Below are positions 23,301 to 31,285 of a DNA stretch of 64,000 nt, in pieces. Source of the stretch: Caulobacter rhizosphaerae (lineage in GTDB: Bacteria; Pseudomonadota; Alphaproteobacteria; Caulobacterales; Caulobacteraceae). The position numbers were made by a program, and so were the translations under genes. The stretch is from positions 4,766,501-4,830,500 of the forward strand of contig NZ_CP048815.1 of the NCBI RefSeq assembly GCF_010977555.1, given 5' to 3'. Numbering within the stretch: position 1 is the stretch's first letter; each line of letters begins with the position of its first letter. The notes under the pieces were generated by a model that did no database searches, was not told the origin of the DNA, and saw only the letters and a program-made list of their open reading frames with translations.

Positions 23301-24197
23301 ATGACCAACGACTCTCCCGCCACGCACGCCACCGCCGGCGAAGTCAGCCGGAATTTCGGCCAGTGGCAGGACGTCGCCTTGACCGGCCCGGTCATCATCA
23401 CCCACCACGGCCGTCCGCGCGTGGTGCTGCTGTCGGCGGACCGCTACGCCAGCTGGAACAATCTGCCGACGGCGAGCGGAAGCCTGGAAGACCATGTCGC
23501 CGAAACCAGTCGCGAAGCCCTGCTCGAGCAGATGGCCGAGGGCTTCATCGCGCTGGATCCGACACTGCGCGTCACCAAGGTCAATCCCGTGTTCGAGGCC
23601 CTGGCCGGGCGCAGCGCCGGCCAGCTGGTCGGGGCCAGTTGGAGCGACCTGTTCCCCCGGCCCACCCAGGCCGTGATCGCCGAGCAGATGCGGCGGGTGC
23701 TGCGCACCGGCGAAGCGGTCGAATTCGAGGCCGATTCCACGGTCCAGCCAGGCCGCTGCTATGGCGTGCGCGTCTTCCCCTATCCGGGCGGCGTCGCGGC
23801 CCTGTTCGCCAACCGCACCGAGGAGCACAGCCTGCGCGGTCGCCTGCGTCACGCCCGGGCCATGCAGACGGCGACGGCCGCCCAGCCCCGCCTGGCCGTG
23901 GCGCGGCTGAACATCCGCGGCGTGCTGGCCGAGATGGACGAGGACTTCCTGCGCCTGACGGGGTTTTCCGGCGCCGAGCTGCTGGACTGCCGGCTGACCG
24001 ACATCGTCCGCCCGTCCGATCGTCGCGCCTTGAGCCAGGCGCTGGAGAAGGTCCTGCAGGGCGGCCCGGCCGTCCGCGTCGAGACCGCCTTGCTGGTCCG
24101 GGCCGGGGAAGAGCGCCCGGTCGAGCTGTCCCTGGCCCCCATCCTGCACGACGGGGCGGCCGACGGGGTGATGGTGCTGATCCTGGCGGAGGCCTGA
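23301..24197 (+). CDS. Phd/YefM antitoxin-like domain fused to two PAS domains
   Basis: The protein has 298 residues. Residues 8-50 (ATAGEVSRNFGQWQD, then GPVIITHHGRPRVVLLSADRY) match the Phd/YefM antitoxin DNA-binding fold, including the xVIITxxGRPxxVLxSxxxY signature. Instead of a toxin-binding tail come two PAS domains, about 68-175 (LLEQMAEGFIALDPTLRVTKVNPVFEALAGRSAGQLVG, described by position) and about 195-298 (LAEMDEDFLRLTGFSGAELLD). No kinase, GGDEF or toxin gene adjoins. I infer a one-component sensor-regulator that uses an antitoxin-type DNA-binding head. Two palindromes lie upstream, and GTGGAG precedes the ATG. Confidence 0.85.
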   Translation: MTNDSPATHATAGEVSRNFGQWQDVALTGPVIITHHGRPRVVLLSADRYASWNNLPTASGSLEDHVAETSREALLEQMAEGFIALDPTLRVTKVNPVFEALAGRSAGQLVGASWSDLFPRPTQAVIAEQMRRVLRTGEAVEFEADSTVQPGRCYGVRVFPYPGGVAALFANRTEEHSLRGRLRHARAMQTATAAQPRLAVARLNIRGVLAEMDEDFLRLTGFSGAELLDCRLTDIVRPSDRRALSQALEKVLQGGPAVRVETALLVRAGEERPVELSLAPILHDGAADGVMVLILAEA

Positions 24198-24257
24198 GCC
24201 CCCGCCAGGATCGCCCCTATTTCTCGACTTCGGCTTTCAGGGCGGCAAGGCCGGGTT

Positions 24258-24680
24258 TCAGGCCTTGGGCGTGGTGGCGATCGACCACAGGAAGCCGTAG
24301 GGGTCGCGAACCTGGCCGTAGCGGTCGCCCCAGAACATCAGCTGCACCGGCAGGACAACCTCGCAGCCGGCCGCCGCGGCGCGCTCGAACCAAGTGTCCA
24401 CGTCGTCGACCTGCAGATGCAGGGTGAAGGCGCCCGGCTTTTCCGGCGGATAACCGTGCTCGGGATAGAAGTCGCTGAGCATCAGCGAATTGCCGTTGAT
24501 CACCAGGTGGATGTGCATGGTCCGCCCCTGCTCGTCGGGCGGGATGCGGTAAAGGTCCTGGGCGCCGAAGGCCTTGATATAGAAATCGGCCGCCTCGCTG
24601 GCGTTACTCGGCGACAGGTAGGGCACGATGCCGCCGGAGACGGCGGGCAGCGGGGGCATCTGGTGTTGGGCGTCGGTCAT
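24258..24680 (-). CDS. VOC-family (PhnB-like glyoxalase fold) protein
   Basis: The protein has 140 residues with VOC-type beta-alpha-beta-beta-beta modules. IVPYLSPSNASEAADFYIKAFGA at the N-terminus and VDDVDTWFERAAAAGCEVVLP near residue 92 are typical, followed by WGDRYGQVRDPYGFLWSIAT. PhnB-like VOC proteins are common companions of ECF sigma factors, and their ligand is unknown. The start has GAGAG upstream. It lies 27 bases downstream of the SnoaL-like gene in the same transcription unit, which carries an ECF42-type promoter. Confidence 0.9.
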   Translation of the reverse strand: MTDAQHQMPPLPAVSGGIVPYLSPSNASEAADFYIKAFGAQDLYRIPPDEQGRTMHIHLVINGNSLMLSDFYPEHGYPPEKPGAFTLHLQVDDVDTWFERAAAAGCEVVLPVQLMFWGDRYGQVRDPYGFLWSIATTPKA

Positions 24681-24707
24681 GGTCGTTCTCTCTTCGCTAA
24701 GTTGAAG

Positions 24708-25142
24708 TCAGGGCTTCAGGTCGATGGCGGCCTTGAAGCTGCCGTCCATCAGGAACGGTACGGACTCGTGGGCATGGACGATCTTCCAGGCCTCGCCGCG
24801 CTGGCGCAGGCCCAGGGTGTAGCGAAACCACAGGTCGGTGACTGCGCCGTCCGTCTTCGTCCCGGTCAGGTGGGCCAGGCCGTGGGCGAAGGCCACGTCG
24901 CCCGCCGCCGCGATGTCCAGCGCGGCCAAGTCGTAGCCGATTGGGCCGGACCAGGTGTCGAACCAGGCCTGGAGGCCGACGGGGTTCGGTCCCGTCGAGC
25001 GCAGCGGCGGAGCCAGCGAATAGCGCACGAAGTCGTCGGCGAGGACAGCGGTCGTCCCCTGGACGTCCTTGTCGTGCAGTCCTCGGGTCCACGCCTCGAT
25101 CGCGCGGCGGATCGCGGCTTCGTCATTGTCGGCGGGGGTCAT
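24708..25142 (-). CDS. SnoaL-like / NTF2-fold protein
   Basis: The protein has 144 residues with the alpha+beta cone of the SnoaL/YybH family. DEAAIRRAIEAWTRGLHDKDVQGTTAVLADDFVRYSLAPPL (residues 7-48) and a closing WKIVHAHESVPF are characteristic. Catalytic roles vary widely in this fold (isomerases, dehydratases, ligand binders), so no reaction is given. It is the first gene of the unit with the VOC protein and is preceded by TGTCGG-N17-CGTCC, which matches the element before the ECF42 operon. I infer it belongs to the ECF42 regulon. Confidence 0.88.
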   Translation of the reverse strand: MTPADNDEAAIRRAIEAWTRGLHDKDVQGTTAVLADDFVRYSLAPPLRSTGPNPVGLQAWFDTWSGPIGYDLAALDIAAAGDVAFAHGLAHLTGTKTDGAVTDLWFRYTLGLRQRGEAWKIVHAHESVPFLMDGSFKAAIDLKP

Positions 25143-25171
25143 GGCGGTCTCCCGTTCAGCGGTCGACCAGA

Positions 25172-25199
25172 GGACGAACGGCGCGTCGCCATCCCGACA
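25172..25199 (-). promoter_or_regulatory. ECF42-type promoter, copy 2 (upstream of SnoaL-like gene)
   Basis: On the minus strand TGTCGG is followed by 17 bases and CGTCC. The -10 element ends about 29 bases before the SnoaL-like ATG. The same -35, spacing and -10 occur upstream of the DGPF-ECF42 operon. Confidence 0.75.
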
Positions 25200-25224
25200 T
25201 GCCCACGAACCTTTTTCGCGGAAA

Positions 25225-26490
25225 TCAGCCGCCGGCGGACTCCTTCATCAGCCGGTCCAGGTGCAGGCGGATGTGGGCGGCCTCGGCGGCGGTGTTGGCC
25301 AGGGCGATGGCCTGGTCGAAGGCGACGCGCGCCTCGTCCTTCCGCCCCAGCTGCAGCAACAGCCCGCCGCGCAGGCCGAAGAAGTGGAAATAGCCCGACA
25401 GCTTGGGAGCCAGGGGTTCGATCATCTCCAGGGCCGCTTCGGGTCCGGCGACCTTCGCCACCGCCACGGCCCGGTTCAGGGTCACCACCGGCGACGGCGC
25501 CAGCTGCTCCAGGTCGCCGTACAGCAGGTCGATCCGCGCCCAGTTGGTGTCCTCGGGACGCTCGGCGCGGTCGTGCTCGGCGGCGATGGCGGCCTGGACC
25601 AGATAGGGCCCGGGCCGGCGATGGCGCACGGCCTTGTCGATCAGGGCCAGGCCCTCGGCGATCATCCGCCCGTTCCATAGGCCGCGATCCTGGTCCTCCA
25701 GCAGCACCACCGCCCCGTCGGCGTCGAACCGGGCCGGCGCCCGGGCGTGCTGCAGCAGCAGCAGGGCGGTCAGGCCCATGATCTCCGGCTCGCCGGGGAA
25801 CAGCCGCAGCAGCAGGCGGGCCAGGCGGATGGCCTCGTCGCACAGCGCGCCGCGGGTCAGCAGCTCCTGGCCGCCGGCCGAATAACCCTCGTTGAACACC
25901 AGGTAGACCATGGCCGCCACGGCGTTCAGGCGCTCGGCGCGCTCCTCGGCGCCCGGCGCGCCGAACGGCACGTCGGCCGCCCCGATCCGGGCCTTGGCGC
26001 GGGTGATCCGCTGCTCCATCGCCGACTCGCCGACCAGGAAGGCGCGGGCGATCTGGCGCACCGAGAGACCCGAGACGATGCGTAGCGCCACGGCCACCTG
26101 CTGGGTGGCCGGCAGGTCCGGATGGCAGCAGATGAACAGCAGCCGCAGCACGTCGTCGCGATAGTGGTCGCCGTCCAGCCGATCGACCAGGGTCGCCTCG
26201 GCGTCTTCCAGGTCGGAGATCAGCTCCTCGGGCGGCAGGGGCGACGACTTGCTCTGCTTGCGCACCCCGTCCAGGGCGGCGTTGCGGCCCACCAGGATCA
26301 GCCAGGCGGTCGGGTCGCGCGGCGGGCCGTTCTTGGGCCAGGCTTTCAGGGCCCGCAGGCAGGCGTCCTGGAACGCCTCCTCGGCGGTGTCCAGGTCACG
26401 GAAATAGCGCAGCAGGGCCGCCACCGCCTGGGGCCGCGCGGCGGTCAGGGCGGCGTCGATCCAGGCCGCGTCGATATTGGCGATGGTCAT
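25225..26490 (-). CDS. ECF42-family RNA polymerase sigma factor with C-terminal TPR-like domain
   Basis: The protein has 421 residues. Sigma region 2 lies at about 12-80 (LLRYFRDLDTAEEAFQDACLRAL, by position) and region 4 near 125-170 (LPATQQVAVALRIVSGLSVRQIARAFLVGE, by position). A long extension follows, with AMVYLVFNEGYSA and a helical-repeat region up to the end. This architecture, with the YciI/DGPF gene just upstream, defines group ECF42. Published work on this group reports that the C-terminal extension is needed for activity and that promoters have a TGTCGA-like -35. No anti-sigma factor is present. Start and upstream stop overlap in ATGA. Confidence 0.93.
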   Translation of the reverse strand: MTIANIDAAWIDAALTAARPQAVAALLRYFRDLDTAEEAFQDACLRALKAWPKNGPPRDPTAWLILVGRNAALDGVRKQSKSSPLPPEELISDLEDAEATLVDRLDGDHYRDDVLRLLFICCHPDLPATQQVAVALRIVSGLSVRQIARAFLVGESAMEQRITRAKARIGAADVPFGAPGAEERAERLNAVAAMVYLVFNEGYSAGGQELLTRGALCDEAIRLARLLLRLFPGEPEIMGLTALLLLQHARAPARFDADGAVVLLEDQDRGLWNGRMIAEGLALIDKAVRHRRPGPYLVQAAIAAEHDRAERPEDTNWARIDLLYGDLEQLAPSPVVTLNRAVAVAKVAGPEAALEMIEPLAPKLSGYFHFFGLRGGLLLQLGRKDEARVAFDQAIALANTAAEAAHIRLHLDRLMKESAGG

Positions 26491-26909
26491 GCCCCAGCTC
26501 CCCTGACATGGGCTTCGCGCCCGCGGACCTGGCGCGACGCGCCGTCCAGGCTTCCCGGACGATAGACGGCCAGCGGGCGGATTTCATAGGCGCCCCGGTC
26601 CGGATTGGCCACGGCCAGGTCGCGGGCGACGGCGATAGCCGCCTCCAGGTCGGTGCAATCGACCACATAGAAGCCCAGCAACTGCTCCTTGGTCTCGGCG
26701 AACGGACCGTCGATGACCATCAGTTCGCGGCCCTTGCGCAGGGTGACGGCGGCGGTGGTCGGCAGCAGGCGAGCCGTCGCCCCCATCCGCTCGGCGGCGG
26801 CCAGACCGGCCTCGACCGCCCCCAGCCGGGCCATCACCGCGGCGTCCTCGGCCGGACTCCAGGCCCCGACCACGTCCTCGAAATTGTAGCAGAGAATGGC
26901 GTAGAGCAT
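26487..26909 (-). CDS. YciI-family DGPF protein
   Basis: The protein has 140 residues. MLYAILCYNFEDVV at the start and VIDGPFAETKEQLLGFYVVDC near residue 65 (by position) hold the DGPF motif and the YciI-like fold. DGPF proteins are the constant partners of ECF42 sigma factors; their biochemical role is not settled. It is the first gene of the operon and overlaps the sigma gene by four bases (ATGA). The ATG at 26909 fits the family, while the longer upstream frame is a GC-rich extension. A TGTCGG-N17-CGTCC promoter lies just upstream. Confidence 0.93.
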   Translation of the reverse strand: MLYAILCYNFEDVVGAWSPAEDAAVMARLGAVEAGLAAAERMGATARLLPTTAAVTLRKGRELMVIDGPFAETKEQLLGFYVVDCTDLEAAIAVARDLAVANPDRGAYEIRPLAVYRPGSLDGASRQVRGREAHVRGAGA

Positions 26910-27332
26910 GGGATGGGCGCCTTGATCGTACCGAGGACGATCGAAGACGGGCCGATCCGACAGCGCCCCGTCGAAAAAGCACCGTGGCGAACGTCGCCGG
27001 GCCGCAAGACGGCCAGCTCGTCTCGCTGCGACCTGCGTGGAGGCAGGTCGCGAAGCTTCAGGACCCCGCCGGATTCCCCGACCGCCAGATCGGATTACTC
27101 GCGGCATAGGCGAATCGAATTGCCGAAATTAAGCTAGACGCTAGCCATAACAGCCGGGATCGTCAAAAACTGCGCCCCATAGGTCGAGCCGCCGAAGGGA
27201 ATGCAGCCGCGACGAGCGGTCGCATGGACCTTCACGGCGATCTCCCTAAGAGGTAGTTCGAACCACAGTAACGCTTGCGGCGAGAGTTCGCCGAAAATCA
27301 TAAAAGTCACGGCGGGTCGGGGGACTCCAGGA
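26910..27332. other. 423-base intergenic region between DGPF and alpha/beta-hydrolase genes
   Basis: It contains the ECF42-type promoter (26935-26962) and a strong hairpin at 27028-27051 (GCGACCTGC-N6-GCAGGTCGC). The A/T-richer stretch near 27110-27160 is presumably the hydrolase promoter region. No small reading frame or RNA gene is convincing. Confidence 0.5.
26935..26962 (-). promoter_or_regulatory. ECF42-type promoter, copy 1 (upstream of the DGPF-ECF42 operon)
   Basis: TGTCGG, 17 bases, then CGTCC on the minus strand; the -10 element ends about 26 bases before the DGPF gene ATG. The match to the copy at 25172-25199 and to the published ECF42 -35 element indicates autoregulation. Confidence 0.75.
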
Positions 27333-28127
27333 ATGAAGAAGCGCTATCTCATCGCCCTCACGGGCGTGCTGTCCTTTGGCCTGGCCATGGTCCTTCCGAC
27401 CGTGCAACGACGCGCCGCCACCTCGCATATCTGGCGGCTGGCCGAGAGCGCGGCCGCCCTGCCCGCCAAGCCCGTCGTCCCGACCTTCGCCCAGGCGGAC
27501 CGCGTGATCGGCCGGAACTTCGGCAAGCGCGTCTACCTCTTCCATGGCCTGCCCGGCCTGGACGGCTATTGGCAGAGCCCGGACCGCCAAGCCCTGGTCG
27601 ACGCCTTGCAGGAGGACGGATCGCAGGTGGTGGTCGTTCGCCTGCCGAGGGCTCGACAAGCCTTCTACGCCGACGGCGGCGCGGCCTACTGCCAGGCGTT
27701 CAGCGCCTGGTTTTCCGCCTTCGAACGAAACATTTCCCAGCGCTATGGCGCGGCGAAGGAATACACGGTGGGGATCAGCTACGGCGGCTATCACGCCATG
27801 CTCGCCGCCCAGGACCCGACCGTCGACGGCTGGGCGGCGATTTCCCCGGTCACCGACCTGTCGCGCCTGGACGAGTTCCGCTGGCAGTCCAACAGCCGTT
27901 GCCAGCCCGGCACGCCGTCGATCGCCGCCAAGCCCGGCCTGATGGTCTATGGCCGGCATGACAAGCGCGTCGGAAGCGACCTGCTCGTCGCCGCCGCCGG
28001 CCGAATCGAAGGCGGCGGCAACCAAAGGTTCGAGGCCGCCGACTTCGACGCCAAGGGCCATGGCCTGTCAGCGGAAATGGTCGCGAAGGTCGAGCAGTGG
28101 TACGGCCTGCAGCAGCCGGTGAGTTAG
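27333..28127 (+). CDS. Exported alpha/beta-hydrolase
   Basis: The protein has 264 residues. A signal peptide at about 1-20 (KKRYLIALTGVLSFGLAMVL) suggests export. The nucleophile elbow reads GISYGGYHAM near residue 150, the acid is the Asp in VYGRHDKRVG near 210, and the catalytic His is in AKGHGLS near 247, so the triad looks complete. The substrate is unknown. The ATG at 27333 is chosen because it begins a signal peptide; the longer upstream frame has no such feature. It stands alone, divergent from the ECF42 operon and before tRNA-Met on the other strand. Confidence 0.8.
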   Translation: MKKRYLIALTGVLSFGLAMVLPTVQRRAATSHIWRLAESAAALPAKPVVPTFAQADRVIGRNFGKRVYLFHGLPGLDGYWQSPDRQALVDALQEDGSQVVVVRLPRARQAFYADGGAAYCQAFSAWFSAFERNISQRYGAAKEYTVGISYGGYHAMLAAQDPTVDGWAAISPVTDLSRLDEFRWQSNSRCQPGTPSIAAKPGLMVYGRHDKRVGSDLLVAAAGRIEGGGNQRFEAADFDAKGHGLSAEMVAKVEQWYGLQQPVS

Positions 28128-28170
28128 GTTCGGAAGAACGGTAAGTCCGGCGTCTCGGCCGGAAACCGCG

Positions 28171-28247
28171 TGGTGGCTGGGGGCGGGATCGAACCGCCGA
28201 CCTGTGGGTTATGAATCCACCGCTCTAACCATCTGAGCTACCCAGCC
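28171..28247 (-). tRNA. tRNA-Met (CAU)
   Basis: The minus strand folds into a full cloverleaf: acceptor GGCTGGG pairs with CCCAGCC, the D stem is GCTC/GAGC, the anticodon loop TTCATAA gives CAU, the T arm is GGCGG-TTCGATC-CCGCC, and an encoded CCA ends the gene. The anticodon stem has one A-C mismatch next to the loop. Elongator Met is most likely, but a lysidine-modified tRNA-Ile cannot be excluded. Confidence 0.92.
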
Positions 28248-28291
28248 GCACGAAGCGGAGGCGGGCTTATAAGCGCAAAGCGGGGGCGGCT

Positions 28292-29359
28292 TCAAGCCCG
28301 TCCGAGCATCCGATCGAGCACCGCGTCCAGACGCCGCTTCAGGCTGGCCGGGCCGTAATCGGCCAGCACCTTGGCGCGGGCGGCGGCGCCCAGGGCGACG
28401 GCCTTTTCCGGCGCGGCGGCCAGGCTGGCCAGGGCGCGCGCCAGGGCGGCGGGGTCGCCGGGCGCGACCAGGGCGCCGTCGACGCCGTCCTGGATCATCT
28501 CCACGGGCCCCGGGATGGCGCTCGACACGGCCGGCAGGCCGACGGCCATGGCCTCCAGCAGCACCAGCGGGAACCCTTCCTGGTAGGATGGGAAGGCGAA
28601 GACGTCGCCCGTGGCCAGGAAGGCCGGGACATCGCCGCGCCAGCCGACCAGGCGCACGCGATCCTGCAGGCCGTGCTGGGCGATCAGTCCCTCCAGCCTG
28701 GGGCGCTCGTCGCCCTCGCCGGCGATCTCGCAGTCGAAGGCCTGGTCCTGGTCGCGCAGCAGGGCCAGGGCGGCGACCAGCACGTCGAACCCCTTCTTGG
28801 GATGCAGGCGGCCGGCGGCGACGATGCGCGGCGGGCGGCCGGCCTGGCCGAACGGCGCGGCCTGGACGGCTGGCGGCTTCACGGCGTTGGGCACCAGGTG
28901 CACCCGCTGGGCCGGGACGCCGCGCTCGACCGCCAGATCGGCCAGGTGCCGGCCGACGCAGACATAGTGGGTGCGGGCGAAGTGCGGACTGGACGTCTCG
29001 ACGTCGAAGGCCGGCTTGTGCACGCAGACCGCCAGCACGGCTCCGGGCGGGGCGACCCTGGCCATCAGCCTGGCCGGTCTCTGGCCGTGGCTGAGGATCA
29101 GGTCGGGCGCGGCGGTCTGGACGATCCCGCGGGCCGCGCCCAGGGTCAGCGGGTCCCAGTCGGTATAGGCCGGCATGGTGGTCAGCGGCGGGACGCGGCC
29201 GGCCTGCTGGGCGGCGACCTTGCCCCCGGTCCGCACCACCCCCGTCGCCGCGCCGCCATCCGCGGCGGCGTAGGCCTCCAGGATCAGCTGATAGTCGAGA
29301 AACACCTGCTCCAGGCCGCCCAAACCCTTGCCCAGCATGGCGTGCAGGATGGCGGTCAA
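28292..29359 (-). CDS. Family 4 glycosyltransferase
   Basis: The protein has 355 residues with a GT-B fold. The N-terminal GKGLGGLEQVFLDYQ is the glycine-rich acceptor loop, AAGRLHPKKGFDVLVAAL near residue 195 is the GT4 hinge and phosphate-binding region, and YQEGFPLVLLEAMAVGLPAV supplies the E-x7-E donor-sugar motif. It probably transfers a sugar from a nucleotide donor to a lipid or polysaccharide acceptor. The start is set at the TTG at 29359 (MTAILHAMLG) because GGAG lies six bases upstream; an ATG seven codons later is less well placed. No other envelope-polysaccharide genes adjoin. Confidence 0.9.
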   Translation of the reverse strand: MTAILHAMLGKGLGGLEQVFLDYQLILEAYAAADGGAATGVVRTGGKVAAQQAGRVPPLTTMPAYTDWDPLTLGAARGIVQTAAPDLILSHGQRPARLMARVAPPGAVLAVCVHKPAFDVETSSPHFARTHYVCVGRHLADLAVERGVPAQRVHLVPNAVKPPAVQAAPFGQAGRPPRIVAAGRLHPKKGFDVLVAALALLRDQDQAFDCEIAGEGDERPRLEGLIAQHGLQDRVRLVGWRGDVPAFLATGDVFAFPSYQEGFPLVLLEAMAVGLPAVSSAIPGPVEMIQDGVDGALVAPGDPAALARALASLAAAPEKAVALGAAARAKVLADYGPASLKRRLDAVLDRMLGRA

Positions 29360-29501
29360 GGCGGGCTCCGTCTGTGGCGAGGCCGGACCTTGGTGGGGGG
29401 ACAGGCTTGAGTCAACGGCGCGCCACACGCCGGTCCGGGATGACAACCCGGCCCCGGAATGACAACGTCGGCGTCGCCCCTCCCCAATCGGACAGTTCCC
29501 T

Positions 29502-30722
29502 ATGCGTCTTCGCCATCTCGCCCTCGCCGCGCTGGTCCTGTCGGCGTGCGGCCCCGCCAACACGGTGCAGGCCCTGCCCAATCCGCCGGTCGAGACCGGC
29601 CCGCCCAACGCCCCCGACCAGAAGCCGGCCTTCCCGCAGCAGACCCGGGCGCCGGAGGAGAAGCTGGGCGTGGCCTACCAGGTCGAGACCCTGACCACGG
29701 GCCTCGACCATCCCTGGAGCCTGGCCTTCCTGCCGGACGGCGCCAAGCTGGTCACCGAGCGGGCCGGCCGCCTGCGGATCCTCGGCGCCGACGGCAAGCT
29801 GTCGCCCGCCGTCGCCGGCCTGCCGCCGGTGTTCGCCGAGGGCCAGGGCGGCCTGCTGGACGTGGCGCTGGACCCCGACTACGCCAAGAATGGCTTGATC
29901 TACTGGACCTATGCCGAGCCCCGCGACGGCGGCAACGGCACGACCGCGGCGCGCGGCAAGCTGGTGCTGGGCGCCGCGCCCCGGCTGGAGAACGTCCAGG
30001 TGATCTGGCGGCAGATGCCGACCATGGATTCGCCCCTGCACTTCGGCGGCCGCCTGGCCTTCGCCCGCGACGGGGCGCTGTTCGTCACCACCGGCGAGCG
30101 CTCTATCCTTCCAGGCCGGATGCAGGCCCAGAACCTGGACGCGGCCCTGGGCAAGCTCATTCGTATACGACCAGACGGCTCGATCCCGGCCGACAACCCC
30201 TATGTCGGCAATCCGCAGGCCAAGCCGGAAATCTGGTCCAAGGGGCACCGCAACGTCCAGGGCGCGACGATCAATCCCTGGACCGGCGAGCTGTGGACCG
30301 TCGAGCACGGCGCCAAGGGCGGCGACGAGATCAACACCCCCAAGGCCGGCAAAGACTACGGCTGGCCGACCATCACCTATGGCGAGGAATATTCGGGCAA
30401 GCCGATCGGCGAGGGGATCACCCAGCACGCGGGCATGGAGCAGCCGATCTACTACTGGGACCCGGTGATCGCGCCCTCCGGTCTGGCCTTCTATGACGGA
30501 AGCCTGTTTCCCGCCTGGAAGGGCAGTCTGTTCGTTGGCGGCCTCAAGGGCTACCTGGTGCGGCTGACCGTCAAGGACCACCAGGTGGTCGGCGAGGAGC
30601 GCCTGTTGTCGGAGCTGAACGTCCGCATCCGCGACGTGAAGGTCGGCCCGGACGGGGCGCTGTACCTGGTGACCGACGAGGATGACGGGCGGGTGCTGAA
30701 GCTGACGCCGAAGAAGGGATAA
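29502..30722 (+). CDS. PQQ-dependent aldose sugar dehydrogenase-like lipoprotein
   Basis: The protein has 406 residues. The signal peptide ends in the lipobox LSAC near residue 15, so it is a periplasm-facing lipoprotein. The six-bladed propeller of the YliI/Asd family is recognised by [49 protein letters not shown] and [11 protein letters not shown], which carry the His and Arg residues around PQQ. It oxidises aldose sugars and passes electrons to the respiratory chain (family knowledge). The gene is divergent from the glycosyltransferase. A four-hairpin repeat begins nine bases after its stop codon. Confidence 0.92.
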   Translation: MRLRHLALAALVLSACGPANTVQALPNPPVETGPPNAPDQKPAFPQQTRAPEEKLGVAYQVETLTTGLDHPWSLAFLPDGAKLVTERAGRLRILGADGKLSPAVAGLPPVFAEGQGGLLDVALDPDYAKNGLIYWTYAEPRDGGNGTTAARGKLVLGAAPRLENVQVIWRQMPTMDSPLHFGGRLAFARDGALFVTTGERSILPGRMQAQNLDAALGKLIRIRPDGSIPADNPYVGNPQAKPEIWSKGHRNVQGATINPWTGELWTVEHGAKGGDEINTPKAGKDYGWPTITYGEEYSGKPIGEGITQHAGMEQPIYYWDPVIAPSGLAFYDGSLFPAWKGSLFVGGLKGYLVRLTVKDHQVVGEERLLSELNVRIRDVKVGPDGALYLVTDEDDGRVLKLTPKKG

Positions 30723-30731
30723 CCCTCGGAA

Positions 30732-30844
30732 CTTGCCCCCTACGGGCCTTCGGCCGTCTTCCCCCAGAGGGGGAAGAGCCTGCGCGCGAAGGCTCCGCCC
30801 CCTCTGGGGGCGGACAGACCGCGCAGCGGTCAGGTGGGGGCAAG
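30732..30844 (+). repeat. Four-hairpin intergenic repeat, copy A
   Basis: The element is framed by CTTGCCCCC and GGGGGCAAG. Inside are hairpins ACGG..CCGT, CTTCCCCC-AGA-GGGGGAAG, CCGCCCCC-TCT-GGGGGCGG and ACCGC-GCA-GCGGT. Other copies are at 51850-51967 (inverted) and 59428-59540. Confidence 0.9.
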
Positions 30845-30855
30845 AAAAGGGCGCC

Positions 30856-31227
30856 CTACTTCGGTTTGCCCTTCCTCGCCTCCCACAGCGTCGCCGCCAG
30901 CGAGGGCTTGCCCTTCAGCAGGGTGGCGGCGGCCATGCCGGCCATGAACGAGGCGGTCGGATGGGCCTGCATCATAGTCAGCACGCGCTGGTCCAAAGGC
31001 GGCTGGCGGGTCTTGGCCAGGTGCTGCTTGTGCAGGACCGACCAGACGGCCACCACCACCGCGGCCACGATCGCGACGATGGCGTAGGCCCAGGCCGAGC
31101 CGACCCACTGGGCCAGGAAGGCGAACACCGCCATCGCCCCGGCCACGGCGGCGATTGCGGCGGCCATGATCAGGCCCGCCCCGGCCATCAGCCGCGAGAT
31201 CAGTCTGTCGATGAAGTCGTCCAGCAT
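30856..31227 (-). CDS. Phage-holin-like / DUF1469-type small membrane protein
   Basis: The protein has 123 residues. MLDDFIDRLISRLMAGAGLI opens an amphipathic helix, followed by two long hydrophobic segments (about 20-45 and 50-70) joined by a short loop with QWVGSAWAY. The C-terminal 50 residues are soluble and basic (LLKGKPSLAATLWEARKGKPK). The pattern resembles the small two-span family often called phage-holin-III-like or DUF1469, whose role is unknown. The ATG at 31227 has AGGAGG upstream at ideal spacing; the upstream in-frame ATG would swallow that site. It is likely cotranscribed downstream of the oxidase at 31286. Confidence 0.75.
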   Translation of the reverse strand: MLDDFIDRLISRLMAGAGLIMAAAIAAVAGAMAVFAFLAQWVGSAWAYAIVAIVAAVVVAVWSVLHKQHLAKTRQPPLDQRVLTMMQAHPTASFMAGMAAATLLKGKPSLAATLWEARKGKPK

Positions 31228-31285
31228 GGCGCCCTCCTGAAAACCCAAGACGGCAACGCGCGAGACGCCAGTTGGTGGCAAAGCC

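Noticed and set aside
28171..28247. tRNA-Ile2 (lysidine CAU) instead of tRNA-Met
   Set aside because: The anticodon CAU fits both; no feature specific to Ile2 is recognisable by eye, so Met is kept as the default.
30732..30844. CRISPR or insertion sequence at the four-hairpin repeat
   Set aside because: There are no regular spacers, no cas genes, no transposase and no target duplications; dispersed single copies fit a REP-like element.
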